Shown here in pieces: positions 31,810-42,916 of a DNA stretch of 64,000 nt (position 1 is the stretch's first letter; the number at the start of each line of letters is the position of its first letter). The position numbers were made by a program, and so were the translations under genes. Source of the DNA: Pseudogymnoascus destructans (Eukaryota > Ascomycota > Leotiomycetes > Thelebolales > Thelebolaceae); NCBI RefSeq assembly GCF_001641265.1, contig NW_020167541.1:496001-560000 (forward strand), read 5' to 3'. The notes under the pieces are model-generated. The model saw nothing but the letters and a program-made list of their open reading frames with translations. It was not told the origin of the DNA and searched no databases.

Positions 31810-32775
31810 ATGTGTCTTTGGTGGCGTAACCGCGAGCCCATCGAAAGCTCTTTCGATCCCCGTTTCGGCTCTGCTGCGATTACGGCCCCAACCTCGGGGG
31901 CATTCACCGATCCCTCCACGGCCCCTCCTCTTACTGTTGCCGTCCTCCCCGCCGGTACTATCGATCAAGTGTTCCCATCACCTCCCATGTCCGCCATATC
32001 TCACCTCCCAAAATTCCCCAACGCAAAGCCAGCCTCTTTAAATCTCGTCCGCTCCAATAGAAGCAGCGACGCACCGTCTATCCCACAACCACTCACCTCG
32101 AAATCCGCCCAGTCACACCATTCCCATCACTCTCACCATTCCCTCTCCACCAGCACCCAATTCTCCAGCTACAACTCCACCCCATCCTCTCCCGCCTCTG
32201 AGCTCCAACCCTCCCCACAATGGCCCAAAACCTTCCCCGCCATTGGACGACCAACCAGGCCCGTCCCGGTTCACCAGGCATACATCCCCGCCGACCAGCT
32301 TAGCATAGGCAGCAAGTTGGGCCCAGGCTTCTCCGCCAGCAGCGCGCCGACACCCACCACGAACGGTCCACGAACAGGCAATTCTACCACAACCACTGTG
32401 ACGAATGGTTGGGGTAGCGCCCAACCCTCGCCGACGAGCATTAAAACATCATCCATGCCACCTACTCCTGCATCCTCCCCACCACTACCACAGCTACCAG
32501 AGATGCATGACCAGTTTTCGCAGTTCCCACAGCCGGTGCAGAGCATAATTCTGCCACCGGTGGACCAACAGCAGCAGCAGCAACCTCGCCAGTCCATGCA
32601 GCGCCTCTTTGGCATCCAGGGCACGCAGGCAACCCATCCGCAGAGCAAGACAAGGATGAACAGGATTACGCTTCCGAGTCTGAAGCTTGGTGCAGCGCCG
32701 AAGCGGAGGCCGGCGAAGACGTGGCATGAGAGGTCGCCTGATAGAGATGTCGAACAGTGGCCGGGGAGTATGTGA
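31810..32775 (+). CDS. Hypothetical Ser/Pro/Thr-rich protein
   Basis: A single open frame of 321 residues starts MCLWWRNREPIESSFDPRFG and is dominated by serine, proline and threonine, with a histidine patch (SHHSHHSHHS) and a poly-Gln run (QQQQQQPRQ) near residue 260. The C-terminal 50 residues are basic (SKTRMNRITLPSLKLG, PKRRPAKTWHERSPDRD) and look more conserved in character. There is no membrane span or recognisable domain. It may be one exon of a longer gene; no convincing upstream exon was found. I do not recognise a family and suggest a disordered, possibly regulatory protein. Confidence 0.45.
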   Translation: MCLWWRNREPIESSFDPRFGSAAITAPTSGAFTDPSTAPPLTVAVLPAGTIDQVFPSPPMSAISHLPKFPNAKPASLNLVRSNRSSDAPSIPQPLTSKSAQSHHSHHSHHSLSTSTQFSSYNSTPSSPASELQPSPQWPKTFPAIGRPTRPVPVHQAYIPADQLSIGSKLGPGFSASSAPTPTTNGPRTGNSTTTTVTNGWGSAQPSPTSIKTSSMPPTPASSPPLPQLPEMHDQFSQFPQPVQSIILPPVDQQQQQQPRQSMQRLFGIQGTQATHPQSKTRMNRITLPSLKLGAAPKRRPAKTWHERSPDRDVEQWPGSM

Positions 32776-33393
32776 GGGCGTGGAGTAGAATGGAGGCAGA
32801 GGTCGAGAGTTCTTGGCGTATAGTGGGTGCAATTTATGGGCCATGCCAGCATGGGAGTTTGTTGAGTGGCACTGGGAAACTGTGTATGCCGTTAGTAATT
32901 ATGTACAGGCGGCTTGCCTCCTGGATAAGAGAGGAACCTTCTATCAAGTGGAGGGTATATACCATTCATTAGCAGACGAAGAATGCAAGACAAATGTATC
33001 CATCACAACCACATAATCCCTATTCTGGGGTAGGAAATCTCCTGGTTAATTGTATTTCGGGTGGTGGGAGAAGAATTGAGGCCCCCAAAGGCCACTATAG
33101 ATTATTTTCAGGAATGGTGACTACAAAAAAGGAAGACACAAAGGGTCATATCAACCTCATATCAACCTCTTAACCACAATAGTATGTTTGAAAGAACAAC
33201 TTAGAAGCTCTTGGCCATAGCTATAACAGTGATGTATTAAGGCACCTGGGATTAATGTGTTTGTCTTTAGAGTTATTAACCTGGTGCATAAATTCAAGCT
33301 CTAGTATTAAAAGCGGAGGAGACCGTGCTGGGGAAGTTGCACCTTGGTGGGTGCCTTGTTTACATTTTGAACTTTACCCAACTTTAGTTCGTT
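32776..33393. other. Intergenic, nothing recognised
   Basis: The sequence is AT-moderate with only short random open frames. Confidence 0.4.
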
Positions 33394-33472
33394 ATGAAAC
33401 AACTCGGTCATCCCTTCCCTCACGTGTGTATCCAAGACTCCGATAAGCTTGCCGTGGTGCTGACAAAATGGT

Positions 33473-34564
33473 ATGTTAATGAAAGCAGCACTTGGAGTAA
33501 CTATGCTAATTACCAGTGTGCAGGAGGAAAATACCAATGTGCAAGAGGAAGATACAAATGTGAAGGAGGAAGATACCAATGTGAAGGAGGAAGATACCAA
33601 TGTGAAGGAGGAAGATACCGTGAAGGAGGAAGATACCGTGAAGGAGGACGATACAGTGAAGGAGGAAGATACCAATGTGAAGGAGGACGATACCAATGTG
33701 CAGGAGGACGATACCGTGAAGGAGGACGATACCAATGTAAAGGAGGACGATACCAATGTGCAGGAGGAAGATACCAATGTGCAGGAGGGAGATACCAATG
33801 TGAAGGAGGAAGATACCGTGGAGGAGGACGATACCAATGCGACAAAGCACCTGCCCCGCGATACACCTCTACGCGTACTCGCTGATATTTCCACAAGGTC
33901 CCTCGAAAGCAGCGACAAGTTTTAAGAGGTCCGCAATCTTTTAGATAAAGTCATTCCCGTAATTTTCAGGGATCCTGCCAATTCCGACGACACCTACGTA
34001 CCAGTTGGCGTGAACCTCTTGGCAATTGAGATTAGAGGCCGACACACATTCGCTATCTTCGACGCTTACCACGATGACTACAATTTCCTTACCGCCCATG
34101 AGGTGGAGAAAAATCAGCTCCCTGTATATCGCGTGAGGATCAAGAAGCGCGGTATACCATGGGTAGGAAGGGCGCCAAATTTCGATGAGATGATCAATGG
34201 GATAGTATCCGAGCTGCATAGGTTGAATGGGTATGAAGTGGAGCCGCCTTATATTCGAGACTACGTGCATGGGCCAATCATGTCTCGTGATCCAAGGGGT
34301 TTGAAGATGGCAGTTCCAAAAGAGACAGCGAGCAAAGAGGCAGAAGAGGAAGAAGTTCAGACTAAAGTAGCAGAAGTGAAAGAGGAAAAACTGTCGGACG
34401 AGGCAGAAGTTGAGGGGAAAGTTGCAGAAGAGAAAGAAGCCGAGGAAAAAGTGTCGGACGAGGCAGAAGTCGAGGGGAAAGTGGTAGAAGAGAAAGAAGT
34501 TGAGGAGGGGAGACTGGCAGAAGAGAAAGAAGCCGATAAAAAATTGTCAGACGAGGCAGCTTAA
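33473..34564 (+). pseudogene. Acidic-repeat protein, reading frame interrupted by one TAA
   Basis: The minisatellite is translated in this frame as repeats of EEDTNVKEEDTNVQ. It is followed by PLRVLADISTRSLESSDKF, a TAA at 33923-33925, and then, in the same frame, EVRNLLDKVIPVIFRDPANS, VGVNLLAIEIRGRHTFAIFD, LPVYRVRIKKRGIPWVGRAP and a second Glu/Lys/Val-rich repetitive tail (AEVEGKVAEEKEAEEKVSDE) to the stop at 34562-34564. The globular middle looks like real protein but I recognise no family. The true 5' end is unresolved: an intron with GTATGT, GCTAAT and CAG (about 33470-33524) is plausible, but the phase does not let me attach a first exon with confidence. Alternatives are two adjacent genes, or stop readthrough. 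Confidence 0.4.
33525..33842. repeat. 18/21-bp coding minisatellite
   Basis: Tandem units of GGAGGAAGATACCAATGTGAA (21 bp), with 18-bp variants lacking CCAATG's Asn-Thr codon pair, span about 320 bp. Variants alternate GAAGAT/GACGAT and GTGAAG/GTGCAG. Unit lengths are multiples of three, so all forward frames stay open. Confidence 0.9.
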
Positions 34565-35149
34565 AGAGAGTTGCAACACAAATGGGTTCTAAAGGAGCCA
34601 AACGTAGTGTGGTAAAGGAACACGCAGCAAAATGTGGCACATTTTATACCCCTCAAGTTGGCTGGGAAGCAAAGCTGTTACTACTAAATCACAAGATTAA
34701 TGGCAAGGATGGTTAACTAACGACAAGAATTGTGCGCCTGTACTGAAAGTGGCGGATTGTCACTGATACGCTCTATACCCCATGAGCTCAGCATGGAGAT
34801 AGAGAGGTTTCGGAACTTGAGTTGTGGTGTTACCACTCGTGGATATTTCATTCCTCTTGTAAGAGCTATGGACCAGGTTCACAGAGGGTTTACACACACA
34901 CAAATTACATGAAAATGCAACTCTACCATTCGCTCTCTGGCTCACACTGCTGCATATGATACCAAGACTTTACATGTAACCCAGTCAATTCCAGCTACGG
35001 AAGGGCCACATTACTTCCTCCATCCCCTTCCCCGATTTTCAAATCTACAAATGCCCAATCCATGTCTCCAAAACGCCATAACTACAGAAACCCAACCACC
35101 CACCCCAACAAACCAATCATCACATCTTCCCCGGCCACTGCTACACGCA
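34565..35149. other. Intergenic, nothing recognised
   Basis: Lies between the acidic-repeat frame (+) and the end of the Cys-rich paralog B gene (-). No gene seen. Confidence 0.4.
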
Positions 35150-37135
35150 CTACGCCGCACTCAACGGACTGGCCGCATTCCTCCCCGCAGCATCCTGTCC
35201 TCTAAACTCAAACGGCCTCCTCTCCCCCTCAAACCCCTCATCACGCAACCTCGTCCTCGACTCGCTTCTCCCCATCCTCGGTCGACTCCCGCTCCTCCTC
35301 CTCCCCCTATCCTGCCTCACACCCTCCTCAGCAACACCGCTCTCCTCACCATTCTCAGCACGCGGTAACAACTTCGCCGCTAGCTCCCGCAGACTCGCGT
35401 TCCGAGATAAGGGCACGGGACCATCAGAATTCACAGCGCTGATGGGCACAGATGCCGGGACAGGAACGGTGTTTGTGCTGGAAGTGGAGATGCCGAGGCC
35501 GATGAAGGAGCGCATATCCATTGTGTCCCGGCGCGGAGCTGGGATGGGCATCGCGATGATGGGGACGGTTTGTTTGTCGAGGCGCTGGAGGGGTGGTTGG
35601 GGGAGGGGTTGTGTGGGGGGTGGTGCGAGGTGGGGGGCGTAGTCACGGGGGTTGTAGGTCGGGAGGGGGATGGGGGTCTGTGGTTGTGGGGGGCTGTTGG
35701 GTAGGAAGGTGGGGAAGGGGCGGAGGGGGGGAGAAGGTGGTTGATGTGGAGAGGATGGAGGAGGCGCGGCCGGGGCGGTTGAAGTGCATGTAGGTTGAGA
35801 ATGAGGAGCGGGGGTTGTATGGCGCTTGTGTAGGTTGAGTTGGGGCCGAGGGATATTGGGAGGCTGCGATGACGGAGTTCATGCGGAGAGGGTTTGGAGG
35901 GCCTGCTGGTGCCTGTGGTGGTGCCGGTGCCTGTGTGGGCAGTGGGGTGATAGCACGCATGCCTACTGGCGCAGCGGCTAGAGTCAGCGGTTCTGGTGAC
36001 CCGACTAAACTTGATCTGCCAGATGATATACTCGAAAACTTCGTGTAGGCGCTGGCTGGTGGGCTCGCGCTGCGGTTAACACCGTCTAGAGTAATAATTT
36101 GATCATTCCAGGATTCAGAAACTGGCTCGGCTTTATAGTTCGAGTACGGCGCGGGAATAGGCTCAGATTTATATGAGTAGGCGCCATCCGTGGGGGGGCT
36201 GATGCCGCTCGAGCCATAGCGGTGGTCGTAATGGGAATTTAATTTGGGGGAATTGCGGATACGGCGCAATTTGAAGCAGTAGATAAACGTGGCAGCGGCA
36301 ATGATGATAGCTACAAGCACACAAGCAACCGTAATGCCCGCTTTGGCACCAGTGCTAAGGCCATTTGAGGAGGTAGAAGATTCTTTGGCGGGGTTGAAAG
36401 GGGCTGAGGTGATATTGACAGGGTACCCAGAAAAGACGGAGCCATCGAGGCCGATGAGAGATGATTGTGATGGGTGTTGGTTGCAACCAGCTTCGAGAGC
36501 AGTGAGGACTAATACTGTCAGTTTTGCAAAATGGGGGCGATTTTGGATGAACTACTAACAGTTTGTCACATATATATTGCCCACCATATGCATCATGCAT
36601 GTGTAGCAGACCGGCTTCCAGTGTGCAAAGCCCGAGCTGTCCGCTGTGCAGTAATCGAAAATATCTCCTGCCTCCACACTTTCATTCCCTGCACTGAGTG
36701 GTTTGGAAAGCGGGTTACACGTCGATTCGACCATGCAAGGGCCGCTCAATGTCTCGGCGTTGTTGGTTCCAAAAAAGCACCCTATCCCAAAATTAGTAAA
36801 CGAAAGTCATAGGTGACATTCCCGTACTCACAGTCAGAGGCGAATCTCAAATTATAGATGAACCACATTTGATCATTATCGGTATCGGTGCCAAAGCTGC
36901 TCCCCTGCAGGCAATTCAGGCATTCCTCGAACTGCTGTCCTTTCTTGGAAGTGTAGTCTTCGTCATTGCATACGATGTCTCCCTCGTGCGTGCCTGAAAG
37001 CGACTGATCTGATGTGGAGCCACCATCGACACACACGGTGGTGCATGGCGAGTTGGGCGTTATTCGTAGCGCAGATGCGAAGGTAACGGCGAAGAGAAGA
37101 AGTACAAATCCGACCCTAAAGAATGGCAAGGCCAT
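35150..37135 (-). CDS. Cys-rich single-pass membrane protein, paralog B (tail in two frames)
   Basis: Exons 37135-36832, 36781-36560 and 36514 onwards. The signal peptide is FFRVGFVLLLFAVTFASA. The ectodomain has the shared cysteines (NSPCTTVCVDG, EECLNCLQG, FASDWC, GPCMVESTCNP, YCTADSSG, VCYTCMMH, ALEAGCNQ) and the shared motif FIYNLRFASD. The membrane span is AGITVACVLVAIIIAAATFI, followed by YCFKLRRIRN. The tail is Ser/Pro-rich. Frame 1 stops at 35643 (465 residues). Dropping one base from the G7 run at 35725-35731 would carry the tail on through YNPRDYAP, DKQTVPIIAMPIPAPRRDT and SASLREL-like sequence to a stop at 35150 (629 residues). The longer frame looks protein-like, so a homopolymer indel, real or technical, is likely. 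Compared with paralog A it lacks the first intron. Confidence 0.75.
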
Positions 37136-38865
37136 CTCAGCAAAGAGATAGGGCGATGTTCATATGAGGCTCCAGGCAAAGTAATTCGTCAAAGGGAGAC
37201 TGGCTCCAATATAATGGAAGTCGAGGATCGTTGCCAGCGTCGTCGTGAGGAGAGGATGAAAAAATAAGTAGTAGAAAGGAGAAAGAAAGCTAAGTTCTTT
37301 CAAATGAAAGTCCAACACCAGTGATCCTACACGGCTCTCGAAGAAAGGGAACCTCAATGCCTGAAAGCCATCAAATATGCAAAAGGAAACAAAGCGAAAG
37401 GAAACAGCAGAGCTACAGACTATATCTTAGCTCGCACACCTACCACGCTGTCCCAAGGTTACCCGCAGGCCCGCAAGCATCATCCACCTACCTTATGTGA
37501 GGGCTTCCGTCAGGGTCTCCCATTGGCAGGCCGTCGTCCGTCTTTGTGCTGGATATGGAGACAGCTGGTCTAGTCCCCGTCGAAGTGGAGAGAAAGCAAT
37601 TTATCACTCATTGCTGTTTCGTGGGATATGCCACCTCCAATAGAGGAGGCCATATGCATTGGCCTGGATATAGGCGCCGTGGGCCGCAGATGTAGCGCCC
37701 TAGCGTGCGTATGGGGTCAGCGATAGGCCTCCTCCTGTCATGTCATCGTGGTGATGTTTATGATGTTGAGAGCTGCAGCATATTCTTCACCGTTTGAGCT
37801 GGAGGATGCAGACAAAGTGAAATTCCGATTCTCCTCTTCAATCTGTCTGTCTTCCAGTAAATCATAACTTCACAATTGTCCTATTGCTCATTTCCGTGTT
37901 CTTTGTTCATTCCAAAGGGAATGTTCGACGTACATTCCGCGTCCATCCCCACACGCACCAGATAAGCAGCTGCCCCCCCACGATACTAAGCGAAGCCACT
38001 CACTTCGCATCATAAGCGCTCAACCCAGCTCCACGATCATCTACACGCTCTCATTCGTCCACCACTATAACACCACCTCCCTGTAAACGCTCTTCAGCGG
38101 AGACAATTGTCCAATATCGAATCAGGACTCACGTGAATGGGGTGATGATGCCGTACAGAGTAAGCCTTGGACCTGCCAACTTCCAGGATCAGCATTGCCA
38201 ATGAACGACAAACTCCACCTAGAATTATTGCTGGGCTAAGGGCGCCTACGGGAGCCCCTTCGTGAAATTGGCATTTGGCTGGCGGCTAGTGGTTGCCATA
38301 TTACGGAGGCTGTTGGGCTTCTCGTGGGTTAAGCGCGGCGAAGAGGAATGGAGCAAGTGTTCTGTTGGTCTCCTTCTATTTGCCGCGGGTATTCATGTCG
38401 GATGGAATTGCCAACAACTGGTCGTATATTTGGATTCACTTTCTTACGCGCTTGTTGGTTTTGTTTCCATCTTTAGGTCGTGTGGGTTTGCCACGTTGCT
38501 CATGGTGTTGGTAAACTTCATTGGCTTCCTATTATAGACCAGGAAAAGCGCTGGTCACTGAAGTTAATGTCACATTACAGGCCAGGGAACAGGTGATCAT
38601 TAGAGTCAACGAAGACTTCATCAACTTCAAACTATAGACCAGGAAAAGCGAAGATCACTGAAGTCGATGAGAACTTTGATGGATAATAGTGGCACAGCGT
38701 TTACTACCGACGATTATTACGAGCCTGACTGGCTGAATTCTCCACACCCATTACTCCATTATGAAACAAATCATAAAAAGACCCCGGGTCTCCTAAAAAC
38801 CCTAGCCTCCAGCAGGCAAACCATTCCCATATCCAACATAAAACCCTCTTCTCTCACCACCTCTC
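37136..38865. other. Intergenic region with a short repeat
   Basis: No supported gene. Two imperfect direct copies of a unit containing TATAGACCAGGAAAAGCG...ATCACTGAAGT lie at 38536-38568 and 38633-38667, with a further diverged copy between (ACAGGCCAGGGAACAGGTGATCA). Confidence 0.45.
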
Positions 38866-40202
38866 CTACTGTCTCGCCCTCGGCGGCGGCGGAGGCATAC
38901 CCATCGACGACGAAACCGTGAACCCCCTTGTCGCCGCCTCCATCGCCCATTCCTTATGCAGCCTCTGGTCCTCCTGCTCCTTATCGACTGGCGTCACCAC
39001 GCTCGCAACCTTCTTCATCTCATACCCTTGCTGCTGCGGCCACTCCCACTGCTGCGGCGCCACCGCGTCCCTCGCGCTGACGGGGCTGTTATACTGACTC
39101 GAGTACGGCGAGAAGCCGTTCTTGTCATTCAGATACGCGTTAGCGGACATGGGACTCTCCTCCTGCACGCCGCTCATGTTCGACTCCCACTTGGTGGTTA
39201 CGCGGGGCGCGGGCAGCACGCGGTTCGTCGAGCCGAAGCCGGTGTACCCCTCTGCCCCGCGCTGGCGTTCGGCGATTCTGGTGCGGCGGCGTCGCTTGCC
39301 GCAGCAGACGATTGTGATGCCGATTAAAGCGAGCAGGACACAGATCCCGGCAATGGCGATGCCGATGCGGGTCCCGAGGGACATGGTTGGGGAGTTAGAT
39401 GTGGCTTCAGAGTCGGCGTGGCTCCTAAAGTCCAGGGGGTTGACGTAGTCTCCGCTAAAGAGGTCCTTGTGCAGGGGGAGTGGAGCGCCGTTTTGGATAG
39501 CACAGCCTGCGAGGATAGTGATGAAGTCTAATGTGCGGTTAGTATCATATATTTTCCGTCGCTAGCTAAGGTCAGGCTTACAGTTTGATAGGTATGTTTG
39601 GTCGCCTTGTCGGATACAATCCTTGCATCTATTTATTATTACCTCCGACGGAAGCGTGTTAGGGCAGTAATCGTATGTGGTAATATTGGGAGATAGGCCT
39701 TGGTATTGGAGATTGCCCTGGAAGGGTTCGCATGCCCGACTTGTGAGGCACGGCTAACGAATTTATCAGTATATGCAGTAGGAGATTCAAGGTTCGACAA
39801 AAAAGCTCACTGTATTCTGCACACTCGAGTTGCCCGGAAACCCCCACATACAACTACTCATTGCATAGCGAAGGTTATCTTTGAAATTACAAGTCAGCAC
39901 CGAGACATCCATCTACACGAGAGAGTGATAGAAGGATGCTTACAGAGTACCCATTTCAGGTCTGTATCTCCCGTTTTGGGGTCCATCGCAGTGCTTGTCA
40001 TTTGGCACGATATGCATTTCGAGAATACCTGGCCTTTGGTCGTGTTCAAATCTGCTTGGGTGCAGAGGATCTCAGAGTTTGTCGTCGACGTAACATCTCC
40101 ACATAGCGACGCACATGGCGACGATGGAACTGTTCGTATGGCCGCGCTCTGTCCGACGAATCCAGCTGCCACTATCGCCGTCGACGGAATGAAAAGACGC
40201 AT
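38866..40202 (-). CDS. Cys-rich single-pass membrane protein, paralog C
   Basis: Exons 40202-39944, 39878-39811, 39753-39582 and 39527-38866 encode 386 residues. The signal peptide is MRLFIPSTAIVAAGFVGQSA. The ectodomain is SSPCASLCGD, SKCISCQM, the shared YNLRYAMSSC, PCLTSRACEPFQGN, YDYCPN, RCKDCIRQ and ILAGCAIQ. The span is IGIAIAGICVLLALIGITIV, followed by CCGKRRRRTR. The tail is about 120 residues and ends PPPPPRARQ. Exon 1 is exactly 259 nt and ends at the same codon position as in paralog A, and the last intron has the same phase, so common descent is clear despite low identity. Ligand and function are unknown. Confidence 0.8.
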
Positions 40203-41152
40203 GGCTAAAATATCAAATGGGTATCTCGCAAATAGTAACGAGGGTATGAGTGGTATGGAGCGGTTGTGATGCTGGTCCAGTAACGAGCGGGACTGGTAGC
40301 TCGACGTCTATCTTGACCAGGAAGAGATGGGACAATATGCCATTACCTTGAGCATCAAGAAACCTAAGACAGACACCATGAAGACAGAAGAAGTTCTATA
40401 TACCTCTCATCCCATCACCTACCTGGACTCATCTGTATCTCGCACAAGTGCAACACCAACGCGGTAGCGTAAACAGGAACCCTCCCACAAGATTCGATCA
40501 ATATAATATCCACCAGAACGGTCACCCCACGAAAACCAACGCGCATTGGCCAGTGCCGACCCCATCACACTCCTTTCTCATGCAGGGGACCATCGGTGCG
40601 ACTTGCCCGATGGCAATCCCGCCGCCCGATTGGCTTGGCTGGAAGCTTGGCGGCCTCGATCGCTGTCAACGGTGATGACGGTGATGAGATGACGGCGGCC
40701 CCCAATGAGAAAGCGACGGGACGAGGCACAACACCCGTTGTTTAGTGTTGTTTAGTGGGCGAGCCTGCGATCGGGCCGGAGACAAATGCTACTTCTCACC
40801 TGTGGCTCCGACGGTGGCTGCGACACGCTCGATTGAGACGTCTCGTCTGGATAAACTGCCGCCGGTATGAGACCTGTCGCCGTGTAACAGGGTGAATCAG
40901 GGTAAGATGCGCGGCGCGTTGTGTCCTGTGCGATTTGGTTGCCCAGACCCGCTAATACAAATCCATAAATGTAGGGATCCCATATGGATTGTACGTACCT
41001 CATGGATACTCCAACCACCTCCATTCACACACCGTATACACGACCACCAGCGATACCCAGCAGCTTGCACTAAGGGGTTTTTGCGATGACTGTGACTAGC
41101 GAGTAATTTGTATATTTGATCGTCGGCGTCGTGGGCCTTGGAGAGAGGGGAG
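40203..41152. other. Divergent promoter region
   Basis: Upstream of paralog C (-) and of the RgpF-like gene (+). No gene or repeat is supported. Confidence 0.5.
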
Positions 41153-42469
41153 ATGGCGGTCGTCAACTTTCATCCGCGGACGCCGTGGGCCATTGCACTG
41201 ACGGTGCTGTTTCTGATATGGACCGTCAAGTTGCTGCAAGCACCCGCAGTAACCCATGTACGAGAATCTGCCTACCCGATCTATAGACGGCGAAATCTAA
41301 CATTGGAGCAGTTGCAGCCTGCCAGTCCGGTACCAGCAGTTGCAAAAGAGGCCCCGATAGTCAACCCCTCTATACCCAAACCGCCGTTGCCCTCGGAGGC
41401 CACGAACATCCAAGGAGGAGGAGCGCATGTCGCAGCACCGAACTCGGAGAAGGAAGCTGCCGTAGAGGCGTCGGCGAAAGCAAAAGAAGCCACAGCTGCT
41501 TCCACCAAAGCTGCGATCCCACAACCTACCGCCGCGAAGGGTCCATCAGCCTCTCCCACCGATAGACCCTTGATCCTCTACGCCTACAGCGAAACCCCGA
41601 ACGCCCGCACAAACCTAATCTTCTTCCTGGCGCATGGCCTCCATCAGAATGCCGACTTCGTGTTTGTCATGAATGGCGAATCCGACGCTACTGCTCTCAT
41701 CCCCAGCAAGTCGAATATCCGAATCGTGCAGCGCGAGAATGATTGCTACGACCTTGGCGCCCACGCGGATGTTCTCACAAAGGACGATTTCTATAAAGCG
41801 TATCAGAGGTTTATCCTCATGAATGCTAGTATTCGTGGTCCATTTTTGCCAGTGTGGTCGTCGGGATGCTGGAGCGACATGTATCTGGGGAAGATTACAG
41901 ATAAGGTCAAGGTTCGTCAACGGCTATCTACTTTTCTCCCTGGCCTCAATATTCAGACATAGTTCTGGCAGCTGCAGCTACACATCCTTACCTAACAAGA
42001 GAACCTCACTAACACCACCCAGCTCGTCGGCATGACAGGCAACTGCCAACCCATCTTCCACGTCCAATCCATGATCTGGGCCACCGACCGCACAGGCATC
42101 GAGCTCCTCCTCCACCCCCCCGCGGACCCCAAGCTCCCCGCCAACAAACAAGAAGTCGGCATCAACTCGTGTTTCCACACCTGGGAGACGGCCGTCCACG
42201 CCGAGGTCTACGCTACCCAGATCATCCTGGCTGCGGGCTACGAGGCGTCGGTCATGATGTCTGCGTTCCACGCTAAGAGGACGTTTGTTGAGGACTGTGA
42301 TAAGGGCGGGAATGGTGATGCGCTGTGGAATGGGAAGTATTATGGTACGAATGTGCATCCGTATGAGACAGTGTTTATGAAGTCGAATCGCGATATTGAT
42401 CCTATACTCATGACGCGCTTAACGGAGTGGACGGATGGGGGTGGGTATAGTAGTTATGACCACTGTTGA
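41153..42469 (+). CDS. RgpF-like putative glycosyltransferase, paralog 2
   Basis: Exons 41153-41911 and 42023-42469 encode 401 residues. The signal anchor is WAIALTVLFLIWTVKLL at about residues 12-28, followed by a Pro/Ala/Lys-rich stem to about residue 140. The catalytic-type blocks match the 8449-10139 gene: LILYAYSETPNARTNLIFF, DFVFVMNGESD, CYDLGAHADV, YQRFILMNASIRGPF, CWSDMYLGKITDKVK, LVGMTGNC, QSMIWATDRTG, NVHPYETVFMKSN and GGYSSYDHC. The intron before LVGM is in the identical place. It lacks the KE-rich insertion, so it probably shows the ancestral domain limits. Predicted Golgi lumenal transferase; sugar and acceptor are unknown. The ATG at 41153 is preferred over an upstream in-frame TTG. 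Confidence 0.83.
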
Positions 42470-42916
42470 GGAGGCGTTGTACGATGTGTGTGTATATATA
42501 ATGGGATTTAGCTTGGGATTGGGACATGGATGGCATTATGAACGGCCAGGCGTCCTTGTATGATTTTATGGTGGCAATCAGGCTCGCCACACACAGGGGG
42601 GAAAGCGGCGCTTACATAGTGGAGAGCGAATAAGACGTTGCTAGGCAATCTGATGTCTCTTCGCCCACAATGAGAGGGCTTAATCAATCGTACTTGCTTC
42701 CTTTTTGATGACGTGAGATTATGGTGAAGTCAATAAGCTTCTGGCTTTCTTGCCGCCAGAAGTTTAACGAGCAGTTAGAGCATGAAATTGTGATACCAGG
42801 ACGAAGCGCTAACTGCCTCATGAGATGGAACATCAACAGTACGAATTGTATGTAAAGCTACACCTAATGATAATACCACTCTCAATTTCAGTACCATACG
42901 CCAAACACAACATCCC
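42470..42916. other. Convergent intergenic region
   Basis: 3' flanks of the RgpF-like gene (+) and RPA49 (-). Nothing else is seen. Confidence 0.5.

Noticed and set aside
33510..33896. Long minus-strand frames with repeated Leu/His/Ile or Tyr/Pro
   Set aside because: They are frame shadows of the 18/21-bp minisatellite. The acidic plus-strand frame is the only one that continues into non-repetitive protein-like sequence.
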